Of a stretch of DNA of 20,440 bases, positions 1 to 8,400 are shown piece after piece. The DNA lies in contig JANYDV010000184.1 of NCBI GenBank assembly GCA_025363505.1, positions 1 through 20,440 of the forward strand. Direction: 5' to 3'. Numbering within the stretch: position 1 is the stretch's first letter; every line of letters starts with the position of its first letter. The notes beneath the pieces were generated by a model that made no database searches, had not been told where the DNA came from, and saw only the letters and a program-made list of their open reading frames with translations. Position numbers and translations under genes: made by a program. The DNA comes from Bacteroidota bacterium (lineage in GTDB: Bacteria; Bacteroidota; Ignavibacteria; Palsa-1295).

Positions 1-1
1 C

Positions 2-949
2 CCAGCACTGGCTTGCGGAAATACTATTATCTTAAAACCTGCCGAGCAAACACCATTGACGGCGTTACGTTTTGCCGAACTTACGATCGAAGCCGGTATC
101 CCCGCGGGGGTGTTTAACGTCGTGACGGGATTTGGTGCAACAGCCGGTGCTGCAATTGTCGAGCATCCGTTGATTGATAAAGTAGCATTTACCGGTAGTG
201 TGGAAGTTGGGAAAGAAATAATGAAGACCGCTTCGAAAACCTTAAAAAGGATTTCGCTCGAACTTGGAGGCAAATCACCGAATATTATTTTCGCCGATAG
301 TGATCTTGAACTTGCAGCAAAATATGCACTGGGAGGCATCTTCTTTAATCAAGGCGAAATGTGTACGGCAGGCTCGCGTATCTTTGTTGAAGCGGCTGGA
401 TATGATGCGTTTATGTCGGTGCTGACTTCACGTGCGAACAAAATGGTCGCCGGTGACCCGCTTCATCCGAAAACTCGTCTTGGTTCGCTCATCTCAGCCG
501 AACATCTCGAGCGCGTACTCAATTATGTCGAAATTGGTAAAGCTGAAGGTGCAAACATTGTTGCCGGCGGAGAGCGTATTGGTACTAAAGGTTTTTTTAT
601 GAAGCCGACTGTATTCGAAAATGTAAAAAATTCTATGCGGATAGCACAAGAAGAAATTTTCGGACCGGTTGCAAGCGTGATCAAATTTGATACGGTCGAA
701 GAAGCACTAACCGAAGCGAACAATTCGCAATTTGGTCTTGCGGCTTCTATCTGGACACGTGATATTAAGAAAGCACATAAGATCGCTCGTAGCGTAAAAG
801 CCGGAACAGTCTGGATCAATACGATCTCGACAACCGACAATGCTCTTCCATTCGGAGGTTATAAATCATCCGGGTTTGGACGCGAACTTGGTAAATCGGC
901 AATTGATCTTTACACCGAAACGAAGAGTGTTTGGGTTGATCTAAATTAA
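2..949 (+). CDS. Aldehyde dehydrogenase (NAD(P)+), 3' part of gene
   Basis: This enzyme oxidises an aldehyde to the carboxylic acid with NAD(P)+; it is soluble and its substrate cannot be told from the sequence. The reading frame is open to the left edge, so the gene begins outside the window and about 315 C-terminal residues are present. Seen directly: a cofactor-binding segment with FTGSVEVG, the general-base motif ELGGKSP (Glu codon 260-262), the catalytic motif GEMCTAGSR (Cys codon 362-364), EEIFGPV, and the C-terminal PFGGYKSSGFGRELG. The Glu-to-Cys spacing of 34 residues is the normal family value, so the enzyme should be active. A TTG at 56 is only an internal codon, because family-like sequence (ACGNTIILKPAEQTPL) precedes it. 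A terminator follows, so the gene is transcriptionally separate from the downstream block. Confidence 0.95.
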   Translation, partial: PALACGNTIILKPAEQTPLTALRFAELTIEAGIPAGVFNVVTGFGATAGAAIVEHPLIDKVAFTGSVEVGKEIMKTASKTLKRISLELGGKSPNIIFADSDLELAAKYALGGIFFNQGEMCTAGSRIFVEAAGYDAFMSVLTSRANKMVAGDPLHPKTRLGSLISAEHLERVLNYVEIGKAEGANIVAGGERIGTKGFFMKPTVFENVKNSMRIAQEEIFGPVASVIKFDTVEEALTEANNSQFGLAASIWTRDIKKAHKIARSVKAGTVWINTISTTDNALPFGGYKSSGFGRELGKSAIDLYTETKSVWVDLN

Positions 950-970
950 TAGGTGATCGATTGTTTTTAT

Positions 971-1002
971 AAAGGGCAGCAAATAGCTGTCCTTTTTATT
1001 TT
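971..1002 (+). terminator. Rho-independent terminator after aldehyde dehydrogenase
   Basis: A 10-bp stem, AAAGGGCAGC (971-980) with GCTGTCCTTT (986-995) and one G-U pair, has a 5-nt loop and is followed by a T-rich run. It lies 21 bases after the dehydrogenase stop codon and isolates that gene from the Rieske operon. Confidence 0.85.
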
Positions 1003-1061
1003 AAGTGTTATATTTGAATTGGTTTATTGTTCTGTATATCCATAATTTTCGCAATTAACTA

Positions 1062-1529
1062 ATGAGTGTCGGAAACAACGATTTACGTGGCACATCGAAG
1101 CGCCGGACGATCCTCAAAAGTTTGTTGGGTGTTAGTTTGGCTGCCGTGTTATCACCAATATTGTACGTTGCGGGGCGATATTTGGGCTATGTAAAAGGTA
1201 GCAAAAACGGTGATGTAATGATAGCCCAATCTGATGTTTCTGCTGAGCATCCTTCTAAATTAATAAATATTGACGATCAACCGGTGCTCGTCATCTTCCA
1301 ACCCGACAAAGGTGTTCGTGCCTTTACTGCTACCTGTACTCATCTTGGTTGTACGGTTAGCTACCAGCCCGAAATGCCGCAATTTTATTGTAAATGTCAT
1401 CATGGGCGTTATGATGCTGATGGTGTAAATGTCGAGGGGACCAGACCGAAGAAACCACTGACCGAGCTGACAATCACAGCCAAGGGCGATCAGCTTGATA
1501 TTTCTCTTAAACCAAAAACTAAAGGATAA
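1062..1529 (+). CDS. petC: Rieske [2Fe-2S] protein of a cytochrome bc/b6f-type complex
   Basis: This is the high-potential iron-sulfur subunit that takes one electron from quinol at the Qo site and passes it to a cytochrome; it sits on the outer face of the inner membrane. Of 155 residues, 14-38 form a Tat-like signal anchor (SKRRTILK then a hydrophobic stretch). The cluster motifs are CTHLGC (92-97) and CKCHHG (110-115). By family rules C92, H94, C110 and H113 bind the cluster and C97-C112 form the disulfide. The box II form CxCHxGRY followed by a GTxPxxPL segment resembles QcrA-type proteins rather than the CPCHGS of mitochondrial type. No clear Shine-Dalgarno precedes the ATG. Its stop overlaps the cytochrome b start by one base, so the two are translationally coupled. 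The name petC follows usage in green sulfur bacteria. Confidence 0.95.
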   Translation: MSVGNNDLRGTSKRRTILKSLLGVSLAAVLSPILYVAGRYLGYVKGSKNGDVMIAQSDVSAEHPSKLINIDDQPVLVIFQPDKGVRAFTATCTHLGCTVSYQPEMPQFYCKCHHGRYDADGVNVEGTRPKKPLTELTITAKGDQLDISLKPKTKG

Positions 1530-2635
1530 TGAACGAACAACCCAAAATTTCGCTCATCGATGCCTTACACCTTCGTCAAACTTACGATGCCGTAAAGGCG
1601 AAAACGGTGCCGCACCATCGTGCTTCGATCTGGTATTATTTTGGTGGTCTCGCTTTATTTTTCTTTATTATTCAAGTCGTCACCGGAATTTTATTATTAT
1701 TTTACTACGAACCAACGACAGACACTGCATATAAAAGTGTTCAAAAGATCGTTACCCAAGTCCCGTTCGGATGGTTGATCCGTTCATTGCACTCTTGGAG
1801 TGCAAATGGGTTGGTATTGATGGTCTTTGTTCATATGTTTAGTGCATTCATTATGAAAGCCTACCGAGCACCCCGACAAATGATGTGGGTAAGTGGGGTG
1901 ATCTTACTCTTACTTATTTTAGGTTTTGGTTTTACGGGCTACCTCCTTCCGTGGGATGAAACAGCATATTTTGCGACAAAAATTGGGACAGAAGTGCCCA
2001 AAGCGTTGCCGATCATTGGAGAATCAGTTTCGTCATTGATCAAAGGGGCAAACGATGTCAATGGTGCAACACTTACACGAATGTTTGCTCTCCATGTCGG
2101 TGTACTGCCCGCCCTGTCGATATTGTTAGTACTGGTACACATCGGAATGATTATGCTTTTCGGCAGTAGTTCACCTCCGGGGATGAAAGTCACGGGAGAA
2201 ACAAGGTACTTTCCGAATTATCTGATAAAAGAGATGATGGTATGGTTGCTTGGTTTTGCTATTCTGATTTGTGTTGCCGTGCTTTATCCCTGGGGGATTG
2301 GGCATGCGTATGACCTTGCAAATCCTACTGAGCCACCCCCCGGTATTCACCCGGAATGGTATTTTATGTTTCTCTTCCAAACATTAAAGATTGTACCGGA
2401 ATGGATGGTGATTATAGGATTCGGTGTCGTCGCCGTTATCTGGACGCTCATTCCATGGCTTGATAAACGAGCGGGCAACAATAAGAAGAGCCCGGTATTT
2501 ACTATTATTGGAATCGTTGCGATACTCTATATGTGTGTAATGACAACCTGGGCATATATCTCTGTTTCTCAAGAACAAAAGGAATCACCGGCAAGCAGGC
2601 AAGAAAAAAACTCTGACTCGACCAATGTCAAATAA
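1529..2635 (+). CDS. petB: Cytochrome b, fused b6/subunit IV type
   Basis: This is the dihaem membrane subunit that oxidises quinol at Qo and reduces quinone at Qi. The protein has 368 residues and about seven membrane helices, four of the b6 part and three of subunit IV type, fused in one chain. Haem ligands are H88 and H102 in helix B (13 residues between) and H189 and H204 in helix D (14 between). The 14-residue spacing is the b6f/'green clade' signature. The Qo motif PEWY is at 275-278. Where cytochrome b6 has the Cys that binds haem c_n, this protein has Tyr37 (IWYYFGG), so that haem is probably absent. The start ATG shares one base with the Rieske stop; AAAGGA lies just upstream, closer than ideal. 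The polar tail after residue 355 overlaps the next gene. Confidence 0.95.
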   Translation: MNEQPKISLIDALHLRQTYDAVKAKTVPHHRASIWYYFGGLALFFFIIQVVTGILLLFYYEPTTDTAYKSVQKIVTQVPFGWLIRSLHSWSANGLVLMVFVHMFSAFIMKAYRAPRQMMWVSGVILLLLILGFGFTGYLLPWDETAYFATKIGTEVPKALPIIGESVSSLIKGANDVNGATLTRMFALHVGVLPALSILLVLVHIGMIMLFGSSSPPGMKVTGETRYFPNYLIKEMMVWLLGFAILICVAVLYPWGIGHAYDLANPTEPPPGIHPEWYFMFLFQTLKIVPEWMVIIGFGVVAVIWTLIPWLDKRAGNNKKSPVFTIIGIVAILYMCVMTTWAYISVSQEQKESPASRQEKNSDSTNVK

Positions 2636-2858
2636 GCTCATTATATTTGTAGCAAGTGTTGCTTTTATTCCGAGCAGAATGTATGCTCAAGATAGCATTT
2701 CAGTGAATTATGATTCTCTAAACACCTCTCAAAGCGTTCATTCCGGTCCGCTTGGGATCAGCGATACTACCGGGGTAGCGATGTATGTGCTTGCCATCGT
2801 ATTTTTGATACTGATTCTTGCGCTGTGGCGAAGAATTTTGTCCGCGTCCAACTCATAA
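2625..2858 (+). CDS. Small exported single-span membrane protein, unknown
   Basis: I do not recognise this 77-residue protein. It starts inside the last codons of cytochrome b (11-base overlap, different frame), so it is very probably co-expressed with it. Residues 1-21 look like a signal peptide with cleavage after the Ala of MYAQ. Residues 22-49 are a Ser/Thr/Asp-rich stretch expected outside the membrane. Residues 51-68 form one hydrophobic helix followed by WRR, which predicts a cytoplasmic C-terminus. There are no Cys or haem-binding motifs. By position it could be a small structural subunit or assembly factor of the Rieske/cytochrome b complex, comparable in size to the small Pet subunits of b6f, but this is inference only. 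No other gene fits here, and the overlap plus the signal-peptide-and-helix design argue that it is real. Confidence 0.75.
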   Translation: MSNKLIIFVASVAFIPSRMYAQDSISVNYDSLNTSQSVHSGPLGISDTTGVAMYVLAIVFLILILALWRRILSASNS

Positions 2859-2930
2859 GCCCTTAATTATTTGACTTCAATATTTTCCCTATCCAGGCAC
2901 TTCACCATCTCGAAACCCGTTTAAGGCTTG

Positions 2931-3989
2931 ATGTCAATTGTCGAACTAACAAAAAGTATAACGGTATCCGGAAAACAGCGAGTAATGCCACGTTTTCCTT
3001 TTACAGCTATCGTAGCTCAGGAGGAAATGAAGCGCGCGCTTGTCCTTGCAGCTATCGATCCAGGTTTGGGCGGAGTACTACTATTTGGTGAGCGTGGTAC
3101 AGGAAAATCAACGGCCGTCCGAGCGCTTCAAGAATTGATGCCACAGATAACGGTTATAAAAAATTGCCGTTTTAGTTGTGAGCCGGGGAAAGGAGATTGT
3201 CCCGATATCACTTGTTCTCTAAGAGCGGAAAATGAAAGTATTGATATTCAACGCCCGCTTGTTGATCTGCCACTTGGGACAACGGAAGATCGTTTGCTTG
3301 GTTCGATTCACCTGGAACACGCAATTAAGACCGGCGAGCGTGTCTTCGAACCTGGATTACTTGGCAAAGCACATCGGGGTATATTATATGTTGATGAGGT
3401 AAATCTTCTCGAAGATTCGTTGGTCGATCTCTTGCTTGATGTTCTTGCAAGTAAAGAAAATATTGTTGAGCGTGAAGGTCTGTCGGTACGGCATCCTGCC
3501 GAGATCGTTCTTATTGGTTCGTGCAACCCAGAAGAAGGCGAGTTGCGCCCGCAGTTACTTGATCGGTTTGCGCTTTCTGTCTTCTTGCATAACGAAGATA
3601 ATGTTGCTGACCGTGCAGAAGTCGTACGTCGTCGCCTTGCTTTTGAAGATGATGCAGAAGAATGTATTTCAAGATTTGAACACGAGACCACTGAACTCCG
3701 CGAACAAATTGCGAGTGCTGTCGAGAATCTCTCTCATGTGATTATCCCTGATAGTGCGATTGAATATGCTTCTAAAATATGTAGTCTGCTCCAGCTTGAG
3801 GGTCATCGAGGCGAGCTTGCTCTTATCAGAGCAGCCCGAGCATTAACTTCATTCGAAGGACGTTCGGTTATTGAGCATAAAGATATTGCTTTCGTATCTG
3901 GGATGTGTTTGCGTCATCGTCTTCGTAAAAATCCTTTCGACCAGTATGGATCGGAAGCGAAAATTGACGATGCACTCAGTACTATTTGA
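2931..3989 (+). CDS. bchI: Magnesium chelatase ATPase subunit I
   Basis: This is the AAA+ ATPase ring subunit of magnesium chelatase, which drives Mg2+ insertion into protoporphyrin IX, the first step dedicated to (bacterio)chlorophyll; it is cytoplasmic. The 352 residues contain all the motifs of an active ATPase. Walker A is GERGTGKST (53-61) and Walker B is ILYVDEVNLL (151-160). Also present are the BchI insert with VEREGLSVRHPA (179-190), the sensor/arginine-finger region GSCNPEEGELRPQLLDRF (197-213) and a C-terminal helical lid. The Cys cluster at 79-95 (NCRFSCEP, DCPDITC) matches the redox-sensitive Cys-rich loop of the family. An upstream TTG at 2928 adds one residue, but ATG 2931 is preferred. 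The gene lies 72 bases after the small membrane protein and one base before bchD. Non-photosynthetic Mg/Co chelatase ATPases look similar, but the bchD and bchH partners settle the assignment. Confidence 0.95.
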   Translation: MSIVELTKSITVSGKQRVMPRFPFTAIVAQEEMKRALVLAAIDPGLGGVLLFGERGTGKSTAVRALQELMPQITVIKNCRFSCEPGKGDCPDITCSLRAENESIDIQRPLVDLPLGTTEDRLLGSIHLEHAIKTGERVFEPGLLGKAHRGILYVDEVNLLEDSLVDLLLDVLASKENIVEREGLSVRHPAEIVLIGSCNPEEGELRPQLLDRFALSVFLHNEDNVADRAEVVRRRLAFEDDAEECISRFEHETTELREQIASAVENLSHVIIPDSAIEYASKICSLLQLEGHRGELALIRAARALTSFEGRSVIEHKDIAFVSGMCLRHRLRKNPFDQYGSEAKIDDALSTI

Positions 3990-3990
3990 T

Positions 3991-5442
3991 ATGCTTCCAT
4001 CCGAAATAGTATCACTTATACATATTATCCCGAATGTTTCGATCCTTGTGGTAGGTGCTGACCTTTACGAGCAATCAAAGATAATAGGTGAACAACTTCG
4101 ACTTGAATTGCACCTGCCGATTTGTAGAATTCCGATGAGTGTAACCGAGTATGAAATCTCGAACTTCATACAGAAACAGGAATATCGAACAGTATTTGTT
4201 CTCAGTGATATCGGAAGTCGTAATAGTACGTTTCTTGCTTCGATATTTGCTTCGCTTTCACACACTGATCATATACTTGTTGTTGGGGCAGAGTCTTACG
4301 ACCATTTGCAGTATTTCGCAAATTTAATTACTATTGTCATTGATGACAATCTGAGAACATTGACAGAGCCGTTATTGGAACGCCTCGCCGAGATTCAGAA
4401 GTTGATAGCCTCATCGTCGATCGATCGGACTGTCATTCGTGCCCAACAAATAAATGTCACTGATGAAAATATTTTAAGATATATAATATTACCACAGTTG
4501 CTTCTAAGGCACATTATTCCTTCTGCGGCTACCCCCGAGAAATCGAGTGTTTTAGAGAAGAAAAAAAATGATTCTCCTTCAGAAGAGGAAAGTACACCCA
4601 ACAAGACAAGCGATGAAGAGCAAATACTTGATGCTTTAAAAATATCTTTTTCCATTCCGAATCGACAGCAGAAGCAGTTGAAGACAAACGCACCCTCGCA
4701 TGGTCATTTACAAACGAATACTATCGCCAATGTTGGTCGAAGAGTAAATCACTCACGAGTGCGACATACAAACAACGGACGGTTCTCACTTTATCGTACA
4801 CTCCTCGCAGCGGCACCATTCCAAAAACAACGACGTCTTAACAATACTACTGCACAAGCACTGTATCTTGAGCCTGATGACATTCGTCGCTATCCCTTCA
4901 AAGCCTTGTCAAACCGACTAACAATAATAATTTTAGATTCGAGCGGGAGCATGGCTACCTCATCACGAATCCGATTTGCTAAAGGATTCGTAGAAGATGT
5001 ATTGAAGCATTCATATCAGACGAGAAGATTTGCAGCCTTGATTGTTGCCCGCGGTGCAGAAGCAACAATTGTCACGAGCCCAACAAGAAGTATGTCGAGA
5101 GTTTCTTCTGCATTGAAAATATTACCCACAGGCGGAGGAACACCTATTGCATCAGCTTTGGAGAAGGCGATCGAATTGAGTATGTTATCGTACAAAAGAT
5201 ACCAAGATTTGAAAATCGAAATTGTACTCATTACCGACGGCAAAGTGAATGTTGAGAGAAAAGGTAATGCGAATATGTTGTCTGATATACAATCATTGGG
5301 AAAAATTTGTGCTGGTCAAAAAATTAGAATACAGATCGCTGATATTGCAAAGCAGTCAGAGGCAGCGCAGACATTGGCTAAGATAGTTGGTGGGGAATAT
5401 AGCTTTTATTCAAATGACCTCCATACTTCTCATATCGCTTGA
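3991..5442 (+). CDS. bchD: Magnesium chelatase subunit D (VWA domain; degenerate AAA domain)
   Basis: This is the platform subunit that links the BchI ring to BchH. It has 483 residues from ATG 3991, which follows the bchI stop by one base; the frame is open further upstream but that part lies inside bchI. Residues 1-180 occupy the place of the AAA+ domain but show no Walker A or Walker B; only traces remain (ILVVGAD, SVTEYEI in place of the usual TEDRLLG). Residues 185-211 are a Glu/Lys/Ser-rich linker. Residues 260-285 hold the family segment HTNNGRFSLYRTLLAAAPFQ. Residues 308-483 are a von Willebrand A domain with a full MIDAS: D316-x-S-x-S, T384 in GGGTP and D416 in ITDGK. The chain is shorter than usual for BchD (often about 600 residues). 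The last 29 bases overlap bchH. Confidence 0.92.
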   Translation: MLPSEIVSLIHIIPNVSILVVGADLYEQSKIIGEQLRLELHLPICRIPMSVTEYEISNFIQKQEYRTVFVLSDIGSRNSTFLASIFASLSHTDHILVVGAESYDHLQYFANLITIVIDDNLRTLTEPLLERLAEIQKLIASSSIDRTVIRAQQINVTDENILRYIILPQLLLRHIIPSAATPEKSSVLEKKKNDSPSEEESTPNKTSDEEQILDALKISFSIPNRQQKQLKTNAPSHGHLQTNTIANVGRRVNHSRVRHTNNGRFSLYRTLLAAAPFQKQRRLNNTTAQALYLEPDDIRRYPFKALSNRLTIIILDSSGSMATSSRIRFAKGFVEDVLKHSYQTRRFAALIVARGAEATIVTSPTRSMSRVSSALKILPTGGGTPIASALEKAIELSMLSYKRYQDLKIEIVLITDGKVNVERKGNANMLSDIQSLGKICAGQKIRIQIADIAKQSEAAQTLAKIVGGEYSFYSNDLHTSHIA

Positions 5443-8400
5443 ACGAACTCGCGAACGAGTACTGCGTCGGGCTATTGCTCAGCTTGGCGAAGAGCTGGGT
5501 GAGGAGCTATTTGACTTAGACATATTAATTGAGTCAGATGCTGTACTGGTGAGTAGAGATGACCTCCTGAAGAAAATTCATAGTGCCGACATTATTATCA
5601 CGAGCCATATTCTTACTGATGACCTGGTCGACCATATTCTTGTGGGATTAGCAACGCATCCAAAACACTTTGATTTTTTTCCTTTTAGCTCAAGTGGTCG
5701 TTTGATGCGTTCGGTGCGAGTAGGCTCGCTGAGTTTCGGAGAGATTCAAACAACGCCACGTGCCGAAAAGAATGGGAATGTATCGTTGTCTCGAATTCGA
5801 TCCTTGCTTTTGAAGATCGCTGATGAAGATAAACTGGCTGAACGTTTAAAAGACCTGATGACGCTCGCGCCAAAAATATTACGATTTATCCCAGGTGCCT
5901 CCCAGGGGATGCGATATTTTCTTGAATCATACATTGCTTGGCTTGAACCGACAGATGAAAATACAAACTCGCTCTTAAAGATTTTTTTAAGATTAAATAA
6001 TGAAAAGTATTCACGTATAGTGTATCGCACACCATCTTCATATGCTTCCGAAGGAATATATGATTGGCGAACTCAACAGCTCTTTTTTAGTCTTCAAGAA
6101 TATCAAAATGATAGAGCACTGACAAGCTCTCCTATAGTAGGAGTATTGGTGCCTCGAAACGCGATCTCAAGTAACGATACAAACTATATACATGAGCTCG
6201 CTAGAAAGTTTATTAATGATTCGATTGAAGTTATAATAGTTTTTAGCGAAACATTTGACGCTCGTAAAGCTATTGATACGTATTTAACTGATGCTTCGGG
6301 TCATTGTATCGTTGATCTTCTGCTTTCTATGACCGGTTTCCCTCTGGTTGGCGGTCACATTAAAAGTGAACCTCAAGCCGCGAGTGATGCTCTGTCTGCG
6401 TTGGATATCCCGTATATTTCTGCGATTACTCTTACTCACCAACGTAAAGAGGATTGGCTCCATTCTCGAGAAGGTTTATCCGCTATACAAGTAGTAACGA
6501 ATATTTCTTTGACGGAGCTTGATGGTGCGATCGAACCAATCGTGATAGCATCGAGTGACGGAGAAGATGGCAAACAGTTGATTGAAGAGAATGCAAACCT
6601 TCTTGTTGAGCGAATTAAAAACTGGCTCACTCTCGGTAAGAAAAGTAATCGAGATAAAAAAATTGCTGTAGTTATTTTTTGTTTTCCGCCTGCTCGAGGC
6701 GCAGTAGGGACTGCAGCATACTTGGATGTATTTACTTCGCTTCATACTTTTTTGAAACGATTGCAATCGGAAGGTTACAGCGTAAATATTCCGGTCACTA
6801 AAGAACAATTGCTCAATGATATTATTGGCAGTGACTCAAGTTATGCAATGAGTTCGACCCCACTTAATGTTGCAGCTACAATGACTGTGCCGCGATACAA
6901 AAACTACGTCCCTCGATGGAAAGAAGCTGAAAGGGAGTGGGGGGCTCCGCCGGGGGAGATTAATACTGATGGCGAGCAGTTCTTGATTCAAGGAATACAA
7001 TACGGTAATGTTTTTGTCGGTGTCCAGCCTGGCTTTGGGTATGAAGGTGACCCAATGAGATTATTATTTACAAAAAACGCAACCCCACACCATGGTTTTC
7101 TCGCTTTTTATGCTCATCTCAAAAAGCAATTCCAAGCTGATGCAGTAGTGCACTTTGGTACGCATGGTGCATTAGAATTTATGCCGGGGAAACATAACGG
7201 TTTGTCATCTGAATGTTGGTCGCAAGAGTTGATTGGTTCATTGCCAAATATTTATTTGTACGCAGTCAATAACCCGAGCGAGGCAACGATTGCCAAGCGA
7301 CGTTCGTATGCGACTACCGTGAGTTATCTGACTCCGACCAATTCAAGAGCAGGGCTTTATCGAAGTTTAGAATCTTTGAAAAATTGTATTGATGAGTATC
7401 GCTCATCCCTTGTAGTTGAAGGGCTTCGACAATCCGCTCTTTGCGAAACCCTCATTGAGAGAGCACACGAGTGTCATCTTGAATATGATTCTTCAAAAAT
7501 GTTTCCTCAAATAGTCGATGAATTGTCCGCGCAACTGACTGAGATCAGCCAACGATTGATTCCACTCGGATTAAGAATTATCGGCGAGACGCCAAAACGT
7601 GAGGAACAGATTGATCTCCTTGAAGAGCTTGCTCGTTTTGATCGTCGAGAGCTTGATATTCAATCTTTAGATTCTCTGTTGCAAGAAAGTAAAACGTTGG
7701 ATGCAGTCACCACTGCTGAGCCATTTCATTTTATTTTATCAACTCTCGCCGAAAGCGGACTTGAAGCAGCAACCCTTGCATTGAAGCAATATGACCTTTC
7801 GAGAAATTCTCGCGCATCGGCTGAAAAAACTTTACATTTCTTATCTGAAATATTAGATCGAATGGTGCTCAGTGATGAGATTACACCACTGGTGCGTGCA
7901 CTTGATGGAAAGTATATTCCTCCGAGTCCCGGTGGCGACTTATTGCGAGTGCCGGCTGCACTTCCTGTCGGACGAAATATTACGGCACTCAACCCCTATT
8001 CAATACCAACAGCTGTTGCATTAAGTGTTGCACGAATCAGTGTCGCTCAATTACTTGCGCGAGCACAAAAAGACAGTAGCGGTCGAATTCCGGAATGTAT
8101 TGGTCTCATCCTTTGGGGACTTGATAATATCAAAACTGGGGGGGAGGCTATTGCTCAGGCATTTCTTTTGCTTGGTGTTGAGGTGCGACCTGATGCCCTT
8201 GGAAATATGACGAAGCTACGTGTTATTCCGTATGAAGAACTTCAGCGTCCGCGCATTGATGTTGTCTTTACAGTCAGTGGCATTTTTAGAGATATTTTTG
8301 CTCATCAAATGTCCTTGCTTGATGAAGCGGTGAAGTTGGTTGCTTTGCTGGATGAAACCCCTGAAAAAAACTTTATTCGAAAGCATCATCTGGAGTTGCA

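Noticed and set aside
1009..1016. TATATTTG, a match to the Bacteroidota -7 element TAnnTTTG, before the Rieske gene
   Set aside because: No TTTG at the expected -33 spacing, and it is uncertain that this lineage uses that promoter type.
2871..2900. TTGACT in the gap before bchI as a promoter
   Set aside because: No -10-like sequence at 16-18 bases downstream.
3871..3990. N-terminal extension of bchD with a hydrophobic leader-like stretch
   Set aside because: It lies wholly inside the conserved end of bchI in another frame; ATG 3991, one base after the bchI stop, is the natural coupled start.
5387..5413. TTG start adding nine residues to BchH
   Set aside because: ATG 5414 begins the family-like N-terminus (MTSILLIS) directly, and TTG starts are rare beside a good ATG.
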